From NCBI GenBank assembly GCA_027600665.1, contig JADGJL010000433.1, positions 1-21,268 on the forward strand: a stretch of DNA of 21,268 bases. Direction: 5' to 3'. This document shows positions 7,889 through 16,715 of this stretch, in pieces (within the stretch, counting starts at the first letter, position 1; each line of letters opens with the position of its first letter). The stretch comes from Irineochytrium annulatum. Lineage: Eukaryota; Chytridiomycota; Chytridiomycetes; Chytridiales; Chytridiaceae. The notes beneath the pieces were generated by a model. The model was not told the origin of the DNA. It saw only the letters and a list, made by a program, of their open reading frames with translations, and did no database searches. The position numbers and the translations under genes are program-made.

Positions 7889-10800
7889 CTATGTCTTCGT
7901 AACTTCCGACTCAATCTCCGACATCACCGTCAACGGCGACACCGCTGGCTCAACACGATCCGTAACGCTCCACCTCTTCCCTTTCTCCGGCCTGTCACCG
8001 TACTCGGCCAGAATCTCCTCAAACGACTTGATCAGCGTCTTGAGCCCCAAAAGGTATCCCGAGTCCCCTCCCTTCGTCGTCGGCGGGAACGGCACCCTGA
8101 TGACCTCCGCCTCCTGCGCCTCCTCGACCGCCTCCTCCAGGCCCCTCATCCGATCCACGCCAGCCACGCACTGCGCGAAGTCGATCATCCGCAGGTCCGC
8201 CCCCCGGTCTGGATCGCGGCCGGGCTCGGCGCCTGCGTCCACGTCGAGGGTATCAACCGAGGCGTCGCCGTCGTAGAGAATCAGGAGGGAGGATGCGTAG
8301 AAGCGGTAGGTGGTCATCCGGGAGACGACCTCGTGGAGGCTCCGGAGCTTCGCGAGGAGGCGAGGGATGAGGTCGCAGCGGATGTGGCCGTCGCCGGTGT
8401 CAAGGAAGTCGGTCAGGGTCTGCCTGAAGTTGGCGGCGTTGATCGACCGGCCGACGTACTTATCCAAGTACGTGAAGGTATGCGTCGAGGTCTTATACAC
8501 CTGAAAACAAATCCACCACGTATTAATTTGTTGCTCCATACGAACACATAAATATGCATATTAACCTGCATCCCACAAATGCGAACACCCAACCCTTTAC
8601 TCGTGCTCCTCTCGCACTTCTTCTCCTGGCTGATCCTTTTCTGAAGGGTAACGTTGACGCCATGCTGCCTCGTGCCCATCTTCAGGTCTAATATACACGG
8701 TTGCCGAAGGCCCTCCGTGAGATCCTCCAACAACAAAAACTGCCTGGGCGCACTGCCGCCGGAAACACCCAACGAATTTGCTGGAGACGCGGCGCCAGCG
8801 CCGCCTGGGTGAGATGACGGTCCCTCCGCCGATGTCCCCAGTTTTGATGGGTCCTCCGGCGATGACATCGACGGCGGTAGGCCGGCCGACGGGGCCGACG
8901 ATGCAGCAAGGTGCGCGGCAGCGGCAGCTGCTTGCTGAGCCTGAACCTTCATGTAAAGCTTCAGCGACCACGGGTTAAACTGCTCGTTGGGGTTGAAGGG
9001 GCTTGTCGGATGGTTCGCGGGTATCAGCTCCCTTGCGGGGGAGCTATCCGGCGCTGACTTCGGGGCTTCGTCGTCAGCATCCGCTGCGATGGCCGATATT
9101 GCGGGAATGGTAGGTAAAGCGGAGTCGAATTTCGGGCGTGATGTCGCAGAGGTATTGGGCTGAAGATATGGACCGCCTTTTGTCGCAGACAGCGCGGGAG
9201 TTGAGGGGGAGCGAGGAAGGCAGGAGGTCGGAAGGAGGGGCGGGGAGATGGCCGAGACAGAACCTTCAGGCACAGCCGTTGTTTTCGGTTTTGAACGTCG
9301 CGATAGCGGCGGCAGGAGCCTGCTCCCGGCGTCATCGGCGCTCAATTTCCCCGAGGCGTCGGAGGGCACGCGCGAGTGGCTGTTTGCGGCCCGCGCGTCG
9401 CCATGCTCCTCGTCGTCGTCGGACATCTGGAAGATGGTTGCCGACTCGTCCGAGAGCCTCGACGCGCTCGTCCTCGTTCTAACGCCTTTCCCCTTTACCA
9501 ACCCAACCCCTTCGGTATCCGCCTCCGTTCCTTGATCAGCATCGTCAGTTCGGATCACGATCGGCAAATGCACAACGGTCGACGCATTGCCCTCCGAGCC
9601 CTTCCGTTCCGGTTCAGCCCCTTCGGTTCCCTCGACGCCTTCCTCTCCCTCTGCCCCTGCAACACCCGTGTGCGAGATCCCGTGCATGGAGTGCCTTCGC
9701 CGCATGCCACCTGACGACCGGATCTGCGCGAACCTCGCACGAAGGCTCTTCGGGCTCAAAGCGTCCTTAAAGATCTGCTGCTGCAGCCGGCGGTTGAAGT
9801 TCCTCGCCAGCAGGTTATGCTCCTTATCATCCGCGTCCACCGACTTCGACGATCCTCCCAACCCTCCAAGTATCACAGCAGCCTCACCCGCCGTAGCGCC
9901 GGCACCAGACAGGTTCGAGCCGTGGCTGTGCGGGCTCGAGTGCCCGAGCTCAGAGTCATCGTCGGAAGCGCCATACAGGATGTGGCGGTTCTGATCCAGA
10001 AAGACCATCGGCGTGCCGTCGACTATTCCCTCCAGCGCCGCGTGATTCGTATGGTCTGCGTAGGCAACATTTACGACCCCAAGGTAGGTCGCCATGAACG
10101 GCTTTAACTCCGGATGGCTGGTCTCAATTAACTCGTAGAAGTTCCGTTCACGCGGATCCAGAGGTTTGCATACTGCCTTATCGGAAAACCGAAGGAACGA
10201 AGCATGACCGCCGACCTTAAAAGGCAAAAAAAATATTAAGGACAAGTCATAAAAAGACATCAAGTTAAAAGTGAGCGACAAAAAAAAAGTGAAAGAGTTT
10301 CAGTATAATGCAATGTAGGGCTCTTTTAAGTGCACGGTAGCCACATAAAACTCGGCATGCAATCATGGTAATGTTTTTATGAACATTGTTACCAATAATA
10401 TCATTAACTAGCCCAGTATATGGCACCTCAATGACAATCTACGACAAACTGCAGAAACGACTGCTGAAACGAGAGCGGGAAAGAGTGTTTAACAGTGAAA
10501 GAAATGCAACACTCACTTGATTGTTAAATGGAGTCAACGGAAGACTTGGCGGCGAGTTCCTCATGTCCTCCTCATCGTCCTCATCTGAGTTCCCATAAGA
10601 CGCAGACCTCGCGTGCAGTTTTCCGGCCAATCCCTTCTTCCGCCTCCCCGATATCTTGGGCGTACCTAGACTTCTGGCTCCACCCAACCCAACGACGCCG
10701 TCAGAGGAGTGAGCAGCTCCCCGCCCTGACTGAGGATGTGAGGCTACATCGTCGTCGCTGACGGCAGGGGAAACGAGCGAATGTGAAGAGCCGTGGCGAG

Positions 10801-11329
10801 AGACAACGGCCGACGTTGGAATTAATATTGGAGGCGTCGATGCGAATGACGATACAGAGGCGGTTGATGATTGCTTCTGCGGCAGGTAGGCGACGGGATT
10901 GGAGCGGGAGGAAGGCTCATAGAGAAGGGGCGGGGGGAGTGGTTGCTGCTGCTGCAAATCCCGTCCGGCCAGCGCAATTGAAGCCAAGGCCGCCGACATT
11001 ATGGATCCGGATGGCGGCGTGTGGGATATCCGGGGAGCGGTGGACGAGGGAGCGGACGACGGCGGTGGGGAGAAGGCGGTGAAGGATGAAGTCGCAAGCG
11101 TCGGTGCAGACATGGGCGAAGCAGACGTTGCCGCCTCCGACGAAGACGACGAGGGAACCACTTTGGTGACCAAAGGCAGCGGGATATTCGTTGGCGCAAG
11201 CGAGATCGCCCTGAAGATATCGGCAGCTGGCGAAGACAGAGACGGTCTCAATGTTGGTGGGGAGGACGCCGCCGTCGCCATCGGTGGCGTCGTCGGGGGG
11301 GCCGCCGAGACGGTGGCCGACGGCATCAT
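7889..11329 (-). CDS. KCS1: Inositol hexakisphosphate kinase (Kcs1/IP6K family)
   Basis: Three exons: 11329-10517, 10215-8566, 8500-7889; introns of 301 nt (GTGAGT...AAG) and 65 nt (GTTAAT...CAG), both phase 0; 1024 aa, similar to yeast Kcs1 (about 1050). The enzyme phosphorylates InsP6 to the pyrophosphate 5-InsP7, used in phosphate, energy and stress signalling. Exon 1 is a long disordered Ser/Pro-rich N-terminus ending in the family block PLTPFNNQ, which joins exactly across intron 1 to [20 protein letters not shown] long disordered insert (about 360-740) separates this from [18 protein letters not shown], which holds the inositol-polyphosphate-kinase signature PxxxDxKxG at 777-785. Downstream come [15 protein letters not shown] across intron 2, SSLLILYDG (891-899), the metal-binding MIDFAQC (926-932) and [10 protein letters not shown] (969-978). 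The start is the first of two adjacent ATGs; an in-frame TGA lies upstream. The disordered segments are normal for fungal Kcs1. Confidence 0.95.
10366..10394. other. Hairpin inside KCS1 intron 1
   Basis: TGGTAATGTT at 10366-10375 pairs with AACA plus TTACCA at 10382-10394, with a 3-nt bulge (TTG) on the right side and a 6-nt loop. The host intron is 301 nt, the longest well-supported intron in the window. No snoRNA box pair or other known RNA signature was seen. Confidence 0.3.
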
Positions 11330-11818
11330 CGAGTCCTTGGGAGTCGATGGAAGACCAGCGGTGTTGGTGGGACTCGTTGAAGACCAGGTTTCGACACGGG
11401 CTCTAATCGAGTTCTCGGATTGGCGGCCGATTTTCGTCCTTCAAACCACTGGAGGTTGGTCGCTCCGACTAACGCTGCTGTTGCTGGCTGGTCGAAACCG
11501 CTACTGTGTCCGCCCTCCACTCCCGTTCTCTGCGTCTTTCCACCGAGCAGTGTAGGAGGATTGTGGACCGCGACGCCAGGAGCTGACCTCCTTTCGAGGA
11601 CGGGATGAAGTTGGCAGCAGCGTTCGCAGACACTCTATTATAAGAAGCGGGCAGTATCAACGAAGGAAGCGAAGCGATCAGAGGCCGTTTCCTTCGTCGG
11701 GCGCGGGATGTAGCTAGTTGGAAATTTGAACCAGATTATTAGTGTTGGGTCGCCGGCCGCTAGCAGTTCGCGGCCTGGACTTACAACTGTGATTACTGCG
11801 GACGAGTTCATTCACTAG

Positions 11819-11986
11819 TCACTCCACATCTTCCTGAAGTCAGGCGCGCATAACGCCGGAGCACTTCGAATCGTTAAAACCCGGAAGACCGTCGAGGCCT
11901 GCGGCGGATGCAGGCGATCAATGACCTGCACAAATTGTACGCCGGGTATTTATTTAGCAACTATTGTCGACTGGCCGCCTAAATGA
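11819..11986 (+). pseudogene. Zinc-cluster-like fragment (possible fungal Zn2Cys6 relic)
   Basis: Between TAG at 11816 and TGA at 11984 a 55-residue frame contains RKTVEACGGCRRSMTCTNCT, with cysteines spaced C-X2-C-X5-C-X2-C. Fungal Zn2Cys6 regulators typically read ACxxCRxRKxKCDxxxPxCxxC, so the ACxxCRR start and the CxNC end are alike, while the middle, with one or two cysteines, is missing. No ATG opens the frame before the motif. A GT donor-like site (GTATTTA) follows right after the last cysteine region at 11946. I read it as a possible decayed exon with an internal deletion. A chance resemblance is quite possible in such a short frame. Confidence 0.25.
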
Positions 11987-12171
11987 GTCCATGGTATATA
12001 CGTTTTGTCTAGCGCGAGGAAAACAACATACGTAGCGTATGCTGACGAGATGTTCGTTAACCTTCAGGCGAAGACGGAATGGAAGTCGACGTGTTCTGGT
12101 TTTGGATGACCCAGATGATTCCCTTCATCTACGGGCGAAAGGTGGTCGAAGTGATAATGAGATTCTGTCAA

Positions 12172-12483
12172 TCAAGTGCCGTTTCGGCCTTTAGCAGGGA
12201 ACCTCTCGAGAAGCGTGTTATAATGACGACGAGGATATTCTTTCCTGGGGTGATAACAAAAGCCTATCCAACGACCCATTGTCATCACCGTGGAAAAAAT
12301 GTCCTCGTAATGATCATAACACGCTTCCTCAGATAATCCCTGTTGTACCGCCGTGACAACCGCACTTTGATCCGTATCCTCATTCCAGATCGTCCACGGC
12401 TTTATACCGTCCGTCGCTATTCGCCGCGTATTGGTCTCCCTGCACACACACGAAGTCGAAGCCAAGCTAGCGGCAAAAGGCAA
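12172..12483 (-). CDS. Unrecognised minus-strand ORF, possibly a gene fragment
   Basis: The frame is open for 103 codons but has no ATG until deep inside it. It reads protein-like, with ETNTRRIATDGIKPWTIW, then QQGLSEEACYDHYEDIF and GRWIGFCYHPRKEY, ending RFPAKGRNGT. Its codons are less GC-rich than those of the confident genes. Upstream on the same strand, a frame ending near 12540 (KKRNYDIAERIRGKLTVLEP) is followed by a donor-like GTATGC, and CAG acceptors occur before 12483 and near 12440. However, joining them does not keep phase, so no intact model could be built. It could be a relic exon or a chance frame. No family is recognised. Confidence 0.25.
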   Translation of the reverse strand: MPFAASLASTSCVCRETNTRRIATDGIKPWTIWNEDTDQSAVVTAVQQGLSEEACYDHYEDIFSTVMTMGRWIGFCYHPRKEYPRRHYNTLLERFPAKGRNGT

Positions 12484-12829
12484 TCTGTGAGGGATGTAAT
12501 AGTGAGCATATTACTAAAATCCTCAACCCGCAATCGTCAGCCACGCATACCGCAAGGTTCGAGAACTGTCAGTTTACCGCGAATACGTTCGGCAATATCG
12601 TAATTACGCTTTTTCAAATCAGTATTACAAGATCGAGCTGAATGGTCAGTAGATCGTTTCCTCCTCTCGACGCAAAAAATGATCATGATCAACAAGTCCA
12701 AAATTGAAAACTGGATTTGCGTGGACTTGCTAAAGCAACCTGTCGGTTTTCCAATAATCAATCCTTCGATGCGCAAGCAAACCCCCGAATCCCCCCAAGC
12801 TCTTACCTGCTAACAGGTTCCCCTGAAGC

Positions 12830-13195
12830 GCAGACGAGGCCGCGCTTCTATTACGGAAGCAGAGGCCGCCAACACGCACGCGACGAGCAGAAGCTGCAAA
12901 ACAGCCCGCCGTTCTGACGAGGGGGGAAATTGTCACGAGTCCGCAGCCACAGCAGAAGGGCGCGCCAAAGAAGCCGCATGATCCGCGAGTCGAAGATCGC
13001 GAGTCAGCCCAGATCTGCCGATGTAGATCGACGTAATATGAAGCCGGGGGGACGCAAACAACGAAGGAGAAGACAGAGCACCTCCGGAGTCAGCAGATTC
13101 AACAGGTCAACATTCCGACCAGCGATAGTCAGTTCGAAATGCGCACGATAAATTTCGAAAAGCAGAATCGCGACCTCCAGATCGGTCAACTCTAA
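12830..13195 (+). pseudogene. Second coiled-coil fragment, broken by stops
   Basis: Starting after a CTAACAG acceptor-like site near 12816, charged Gln/Glu/Arg-rich readings switch between frames: SRGRQHARDEQKLQN, then ESAATAEGRAKEAA, then the best piece at 13037-13195, which holds TKEKTEHLRSQQIQQVN, FEMRTINFEKQNRDLQ and a TAA at 13193. Each stretch ends in a stop or needs a frame change to continue. The style (helical, Gln/Asn/Arg/Glu-rich, isolated Leu) resembles the relic at 2606-3152, so both may derive from one repeated coiled-coil family, but I see no direct sequence match between the pieces. Confidence 0.35.
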
Positions 13196-13426
13196 GCGAT
13201 TTGTCACTACACCATGAACGGCAAGTTCTTGCGAGATATGATGGAGCTAAATTTGTCGGTTTGATCCCTAATGATTTTATGATTTCTGCAATTAATTCAA
13301 CATTCAAGATGTGTGCTTTAAACACGCGTCAACAATTTAAATTACTTCCTTAACAAAATGTGGGAGTTTCACTGCAGCAGAGGCTGTAATCCTTAAGGTC
13401 TGCATACTTCGGGGAGTACTGGAACG

Positions 13427-15625
13427 ATGCTGACCTTAGTACCGACACCGTCCTTCATCACACTGCCCCAGGAGCTCCTTGTCCTGATCGCTCAATGGGT
13501 CCCACCCCACTCCATCCGCGCCGTCGAGATCGCCTACTTGATCGCCTCCCCAGCCTCGGGCCGCCCCGGCTCGGGCCTGGCTTCGTTCCTTAGCGAGGAT
13601 CCCGTCTTCACCGACCTCAACCTCCGCTTCCACATCGCCCAGTCCCTCCACCGGCTCTCCTCCTACCCCATCGCCATCGACCCCTACGTCCACGCCGTCC
13701 AGTGCGTCTCGCGGCTGAACCTCCCGGGGCTCGGATCCTGCTACATGTACAGCGCGCTCGCGATCGAACGCGTCGGCGACCTCGAGCAGCTGTACGGCCC
13801 CGCGCGCTTCATCCGCGATCGCGATGGCTCGTCCGCTCCGCCGCCGCACCCGCCGCGGGATCCGGGTCCGGTACACGAGGCGTTCAGGATCCTCCGGGAG
13901 CGAGCGAGCGCTGAGGTGATGGCGCGATGCGAGCCGGCGGCGAGGTGGGGTTGCGTCGCGGATGATGCCGGGTTGGTGAGAGGGTGGATTGAGCCGCAGG
14001 TGAACGCGGCGGCGGAGGATCCTGGGACAGCGACGAGTCTGGCGAGGGAGATGAGGAGGATGCTGTTGTGCTGCGTCGAGCATGGGAGCGTCGGCGCGAT
14101 GACTTACCTGCTGGGGGTGGGCGCTGTGCCGCACGCGTGGGATCTGCGGAGGGCGTGCGAGGTCGGGTGGGTGGATGTCGTGATGGTGTTGGTTAAGGCG
14201 CGCGGATGGGAGGAGACGGATCTCGCGATTTGCCTGCAGGAGGCCGTACGGCGGGGTCATCACGGCGTTGTGGATGTGTTGATGAGGGTTACGAATAACT
14301 GGACAGCGCTGTTGGACGCTGCGTTGGAGGTTGGGGATGAGGGCTTAATTGCGGCCCAGGAGGCCATTGACCCTGGGAGACTGAGGGTGGTGCTGCAAGG
14401 TGATGACTCGGCACGAATCCTGTGGGCCGCGGGGATGGTGTCGAGCCCAGAGAGACTCCGTCGGATTCTGGACGTGCTCGAGTCGCGCACCCCGGAGGGC
14501 TATTGCAACGAGGTAGACCCGCGTATGCTGGTAAACCTTCTCGTAGGTGCCGCCAAGGCCGGCAAAGACGTCAACCTTCGTCTTATACTCGATCGTCACC
14601 AGCACCTGTTGGCCGTGACCCCGAGCGCCCTCGAAAGCATCCTCAGCGCGGCCCTGAACCTTCGTGACGACGACGATAGTGGCGACGGCTCTAACATCGA
14701 GGGTAGGCTGCGTGTCATCAAGATCCTCATATCCTCGGCACCACGCAGACCTTCTTCCGTCCTCAAGCGAGAAGTGTCGCGGTCCGCCTATGAATCCTTC
14801 TTTGTTCCCGCCATCCAAATGCTGACGGCGGCCAATCTCTTTGACGAAGGCGTTATGCTCGCGACATCCGTAAAGCGTGTCCCGGACGCGAATCACGTCA
14901 ACGACTACGACCCTCGAGTTATGTTTAAAGTCATGCTCCGCCGATTCCTGTCGCTCAAGACCGTAACGCTGAACCGCCATTTGGTCCGGAGCCTCCTGGT
15001 CGACGCCTGCATCATCTCGGCCGATAAGGACGACATTCCCCCACCCGCACCCTTCTGCCTCTGCCTTGACTACCTCCCCTCATCCCGTCGCGACTACCTC
15101 CTCTCCGTCTCTCAATTGCTCTTGGACGCGGGACACGGTGTCGACCCCGTTTGGGTGAAGGAGGTGATCTTCGACCTCGCGTGGGTGTCGGCCGGGCTGG
15201 ACGCCCACGTCAAGAGCCTAGACGTGGCGCAGCGGAAGCGGCTCGCGGTCCGCGCGGTGCAGATGGGGTGGCAGGAGGTGTTCGAGCGGGTGTGCGGCGG
15301 GCGGTATAGAGAAGACATGATGGACGAGGCGGTAATGAGGGCGCTCGCGGGTAGGCGGGGAATGTTGGAAGCTGCGATAAAAGTTGTTGGCGGAGGGAAG
15401 GCGTTGGGATTGCTTGGTGGGGCCAAGGCAACAGCGTGGTGGTATGCCGTTTTGGAGTGCATCGAGGTTGATGACATTAATGGGTTGGAAACGCTGCTGG
15501 CGGTACTGACGCCGGGGGGGAGCGGCTTACTGTGGAATGAGGTTTGCCAGGCGGCGCTGGAGAATGAGAATGCGGCAGCGTTAGTGATGGGATATGCGAA
15601 GGCGCATATGTTGGTTCGTCAATAG
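13427..15625 (+). CDS. F-box-like protein with degenerate ankyrin-type repeats, unknown target
   Basis: An intronless 732-aa frame starting at the first ATG and ending in TAG. Residues 10-45 (FITLPQELLVLIAQWV...) match the start of an F-box: Leu-Pro, then Glu-Leu-Leu and Ile at the expected spacing. F-box proteins link substrates to SCF ubiquitin ligases through Skp1. From about residue 195 on there are paired helices of ankyrin type, such as RMLLCCVEHGSVGAMTYLL, LRRACEVGWVDVVMVLV, LQEAVRRGHHGVVDVLM and AALEVGDEGLIAAQEA, each about 33 residues apart. They have lost most of the classic ankyrin TPLH consensus. A C-terminal helical part (RAVQMGWQEVFERV, AALENENAAALVMGYAKAH) continues the pattern. 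There is no membrane segment or signal peptide. Large families of F-box-ankyrin proteins are known in fungi, so the target is unknown. The next gene starts over 1 kb downstream. Confidence 0.75.
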   Translation: MLTLVPTPSFITLPQELLVLIAQWVPPHSIRAVEIAYLIASPASGRPGSGLASFLSEDPVFTDLNLRFHIAQSLHRLSSYPIAIDPYVHAVQCVSRLNLPGLGSCYMYSALAIERVGDLEQLYGPARFIRDRDGSSAPPPHPPRDPGPVHEAFRILRERASAEVMARCEPAARWGCVADDAGLVRGWIEPQVNAAAEDPGTATSLAREMRRMLLCCVEHGSVGAMTYLLGVGAVPHAWDLRRACEVGWVDVVMVLVKARGWEETDLAICLQEAVRRGHHGVVDVLMRVTNNWTALLDAALEVGDEGLIAAQEAIDPGRLRVVLQGDDSARILWAAGMVSSPERLRRILDVLESRTPEGYCNEVDPRMLVNLLVGAAKAGKDVNLRLILDRHQHLLAVTPSALESILSAALNLRDDDDSGDGSNIEGRLRVIKILISSAPRRPSSVLKREVSRSAYESFFVPAIQMLTAANLFDEGVMLATSVKRVPDANHVNDYDPRVMFKVMLRRFLSLKTVTLNRHLVRSLLVDACIISADKDDIPPPAPFCLCLDYLPSSRRDYLLSVSQLLLDAGHGVDPVWVKEVIFDLAWVSAGLDAHVKSLDVAQRKRLAVRAVQMGWQEVFERVCGGRYREDMMDEAVMRALAGRRGMLEAAIKVVGGGKALGLLGGAKATAWWYAVLECIEVDDINGLETLLAVLTPGGSGLLWNEVCQAALENENAAALVMGYAKAHMLVRQ

Positions 15626-16699
15626 AGGCATTTTGAGCATCAAGCACTCTTGCCACCTCCACCATGCCGGGTTAGACGGAAGAGAAAGGTAGTAAGCCAT
15701 GCACATGGTTCAAGCGTGTTCTCGTTTGATTCACACCCAGAGACCAACCCACTTGTTTATATTTTATACCAAATGCTTCACAACAAAATTTATTTTTACA
15801 TCCAACGTCAACGCGAGCATCTTCTGGCAAGGATACTCTCGTGAACGAGCATTCTACTTCTGCCATCACTTCGCCCTTGCTGTTTGGGTGTGCTGCACGC
15901 CTGAGGACGGCGCGAGAGTGGTTGCCATCGTACCAGAGCGCCGCGCAATGGACGTGATCCGCTAAGAAGCCCGAGCTGGCAATGCAGAGCATTGGAACCT
16001 CAGACGATCCGTTGCAGCAGGCCGTGGATCCAGGCCGTAGTTAGATCTTGGGAATCATCAACAAGATCTTTTGTAACGTGCACCAACCGGGGGGAGTTGC
16101 GTCACACGTCGGCCCGGGCTGCACACCAACGACAAACGACGGGTAGATTGATCCTCGTCACTCGGCCGTCATCGATGCTGGTGGGGGTCACCATCGTTGT
16201 CGCGTACTTGTTATTTTTTTTTTCCCCCCACGCTCGCAGTGGGGATCCCAACAGACCCGAGAAGACCAGAAAAAAGAAAAATAACAAGTCCAAATCGTAC
16301 GCGACCGTTCTAATTATTTAAACCAAGTTCTTTATTTAGTTGTGATATTGCCAGCAGAACCGCGGTGTTGAGATTGCATGTGAAAGCGAGATGTGTTATG
16401 CGAGCAAAATTCAGTGACGAAGCAAGGAGGATCTTTGCTGGGCTTGCCCGAGCCGAGTCGAGCCGTCGCAGCTGCCCGTCGCCATCGACCCTCGTCCGAA
16501 CACGATCTCGCTGGCTGAGCGCCGTCGCTGAGGACCTCCCCCGACTGCCATCTTCCGCCGTCGCCGGCCCGGTGGAGAGCCGTCTTGGGAAATACAAAGC
16601 GGACGAGCGGACACGCATCCTCAAGTGCCGCCGACCCTGCCTACTCCCAACACGGCCTGGAAGCTACCCGGCACCTCGCGCTCGGAGCCTCCGTCGTAG
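15626..16699. promoter_or_regulatory. Upstream region of the GATA factor gene
   Basis: About 1.07 kb between the F-box-like gene and the GATA start codon. It holds the 3' flank of the first gene, the inverted-repeat element at 16195-16309, and a likely GC-rich 5' leader from roughly 16400 on. AGATCTT occurs twice at about 16044 and 16070. I found no GATAAG/CTTATC site, so the sequence does not show autoregulation. No other gene was supported. Confidence 0.45.
16195..16309. mobile_element. Short inverted-repeat element with CGTT flanks (MITE-like)
   Basis: The left arm begins GTCGCGTAC (16199-16207) and continues into ACTTGTTATTTTT (16206-16218). The right arm ends in the complement, GTACGCGAC (16297-16305), preceded by AAAAATAACAAGT (16277-16289); 7-8 nt between the two right-arm parts break the symmetry. 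An inner hairpin CCCCAC/GTGGGG lies at 16226-16244. The tetramer CGTT stands directly outside both ends (16195-16198 and 16306-16309), as a target-site duplication would. There is no coding capacity. The structure suggests a small non-autonomous DNA transposon; a simple foldback or a transcribed hairpin is the alternative. Confidence 0.45.
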
Positions 16700-16715
16700 A
16701 TGCTGTCGGCCATGA
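16398..16715 (+). promoter_or_regulatory. Possible upstream ORF overlapping the GATA start codon
   Basis: An ATG at 16398 opens a 105-codon frame (MRAKFSDEARRIFAG..., Arg/Ser/Pro-rich) that ends at 16715, past the GATA ATG at 16700 and in a different frame. If the mRNA starts upstream of 16398, ribosomes using this ATG would bypass the main start. A second ATG at 16391 opens a very short frame. The protein has no recognisable domain. It is only relevant if the leader is that long, which the sequence cannot tell. Confidence 0.3.

Larger units (their letters stand above)
11330..13426. other. Gene-poor interval holding gene relics
   Basis: About 2.1 kb with no intact gene. The first part (to about 11640) is the 5' flank of KCS1. 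After that the sequence alternates between AT-rich spacer and short stretches that read like protein but are broken by stops: a zinc-cluster-like fragment at 11819-11986, a minus-strand frame at 12172-12483, and a coiled-coil fragment ending at 13195. Small inverted repeats occur, for example GGCCGC/GCGGCC at 11755-11775 and CATACG/CGTATG near 12028-12042. The interval looks like a place where genes have decayed. Confidence 0.45.

Noticed and set aside
11855..11885. A GTTCGAATC-like string that recalls a tRNA T-loop (CTTCGAATCG)
   Set aside because: No matching acceptor, D-arm or anticodon arm could be folded around it. No tRNA was found elsewhere in the spacers either.
12028..12042. CATACG-TAG-CGTATG palindrome
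   Set aside because: A 6-bp hairpin is common by chance and no element or repeat context surrounds it.
12676..12811. A 44-codon plus-strand frame reading MIMINKSKIENWICVDLLKQ and on
   Set aside because: Its ENWICVDLL segment looked protein-like, but the frame is short, lacks any recognised domain and overlaps antisense frames in an AT-rich relic region.
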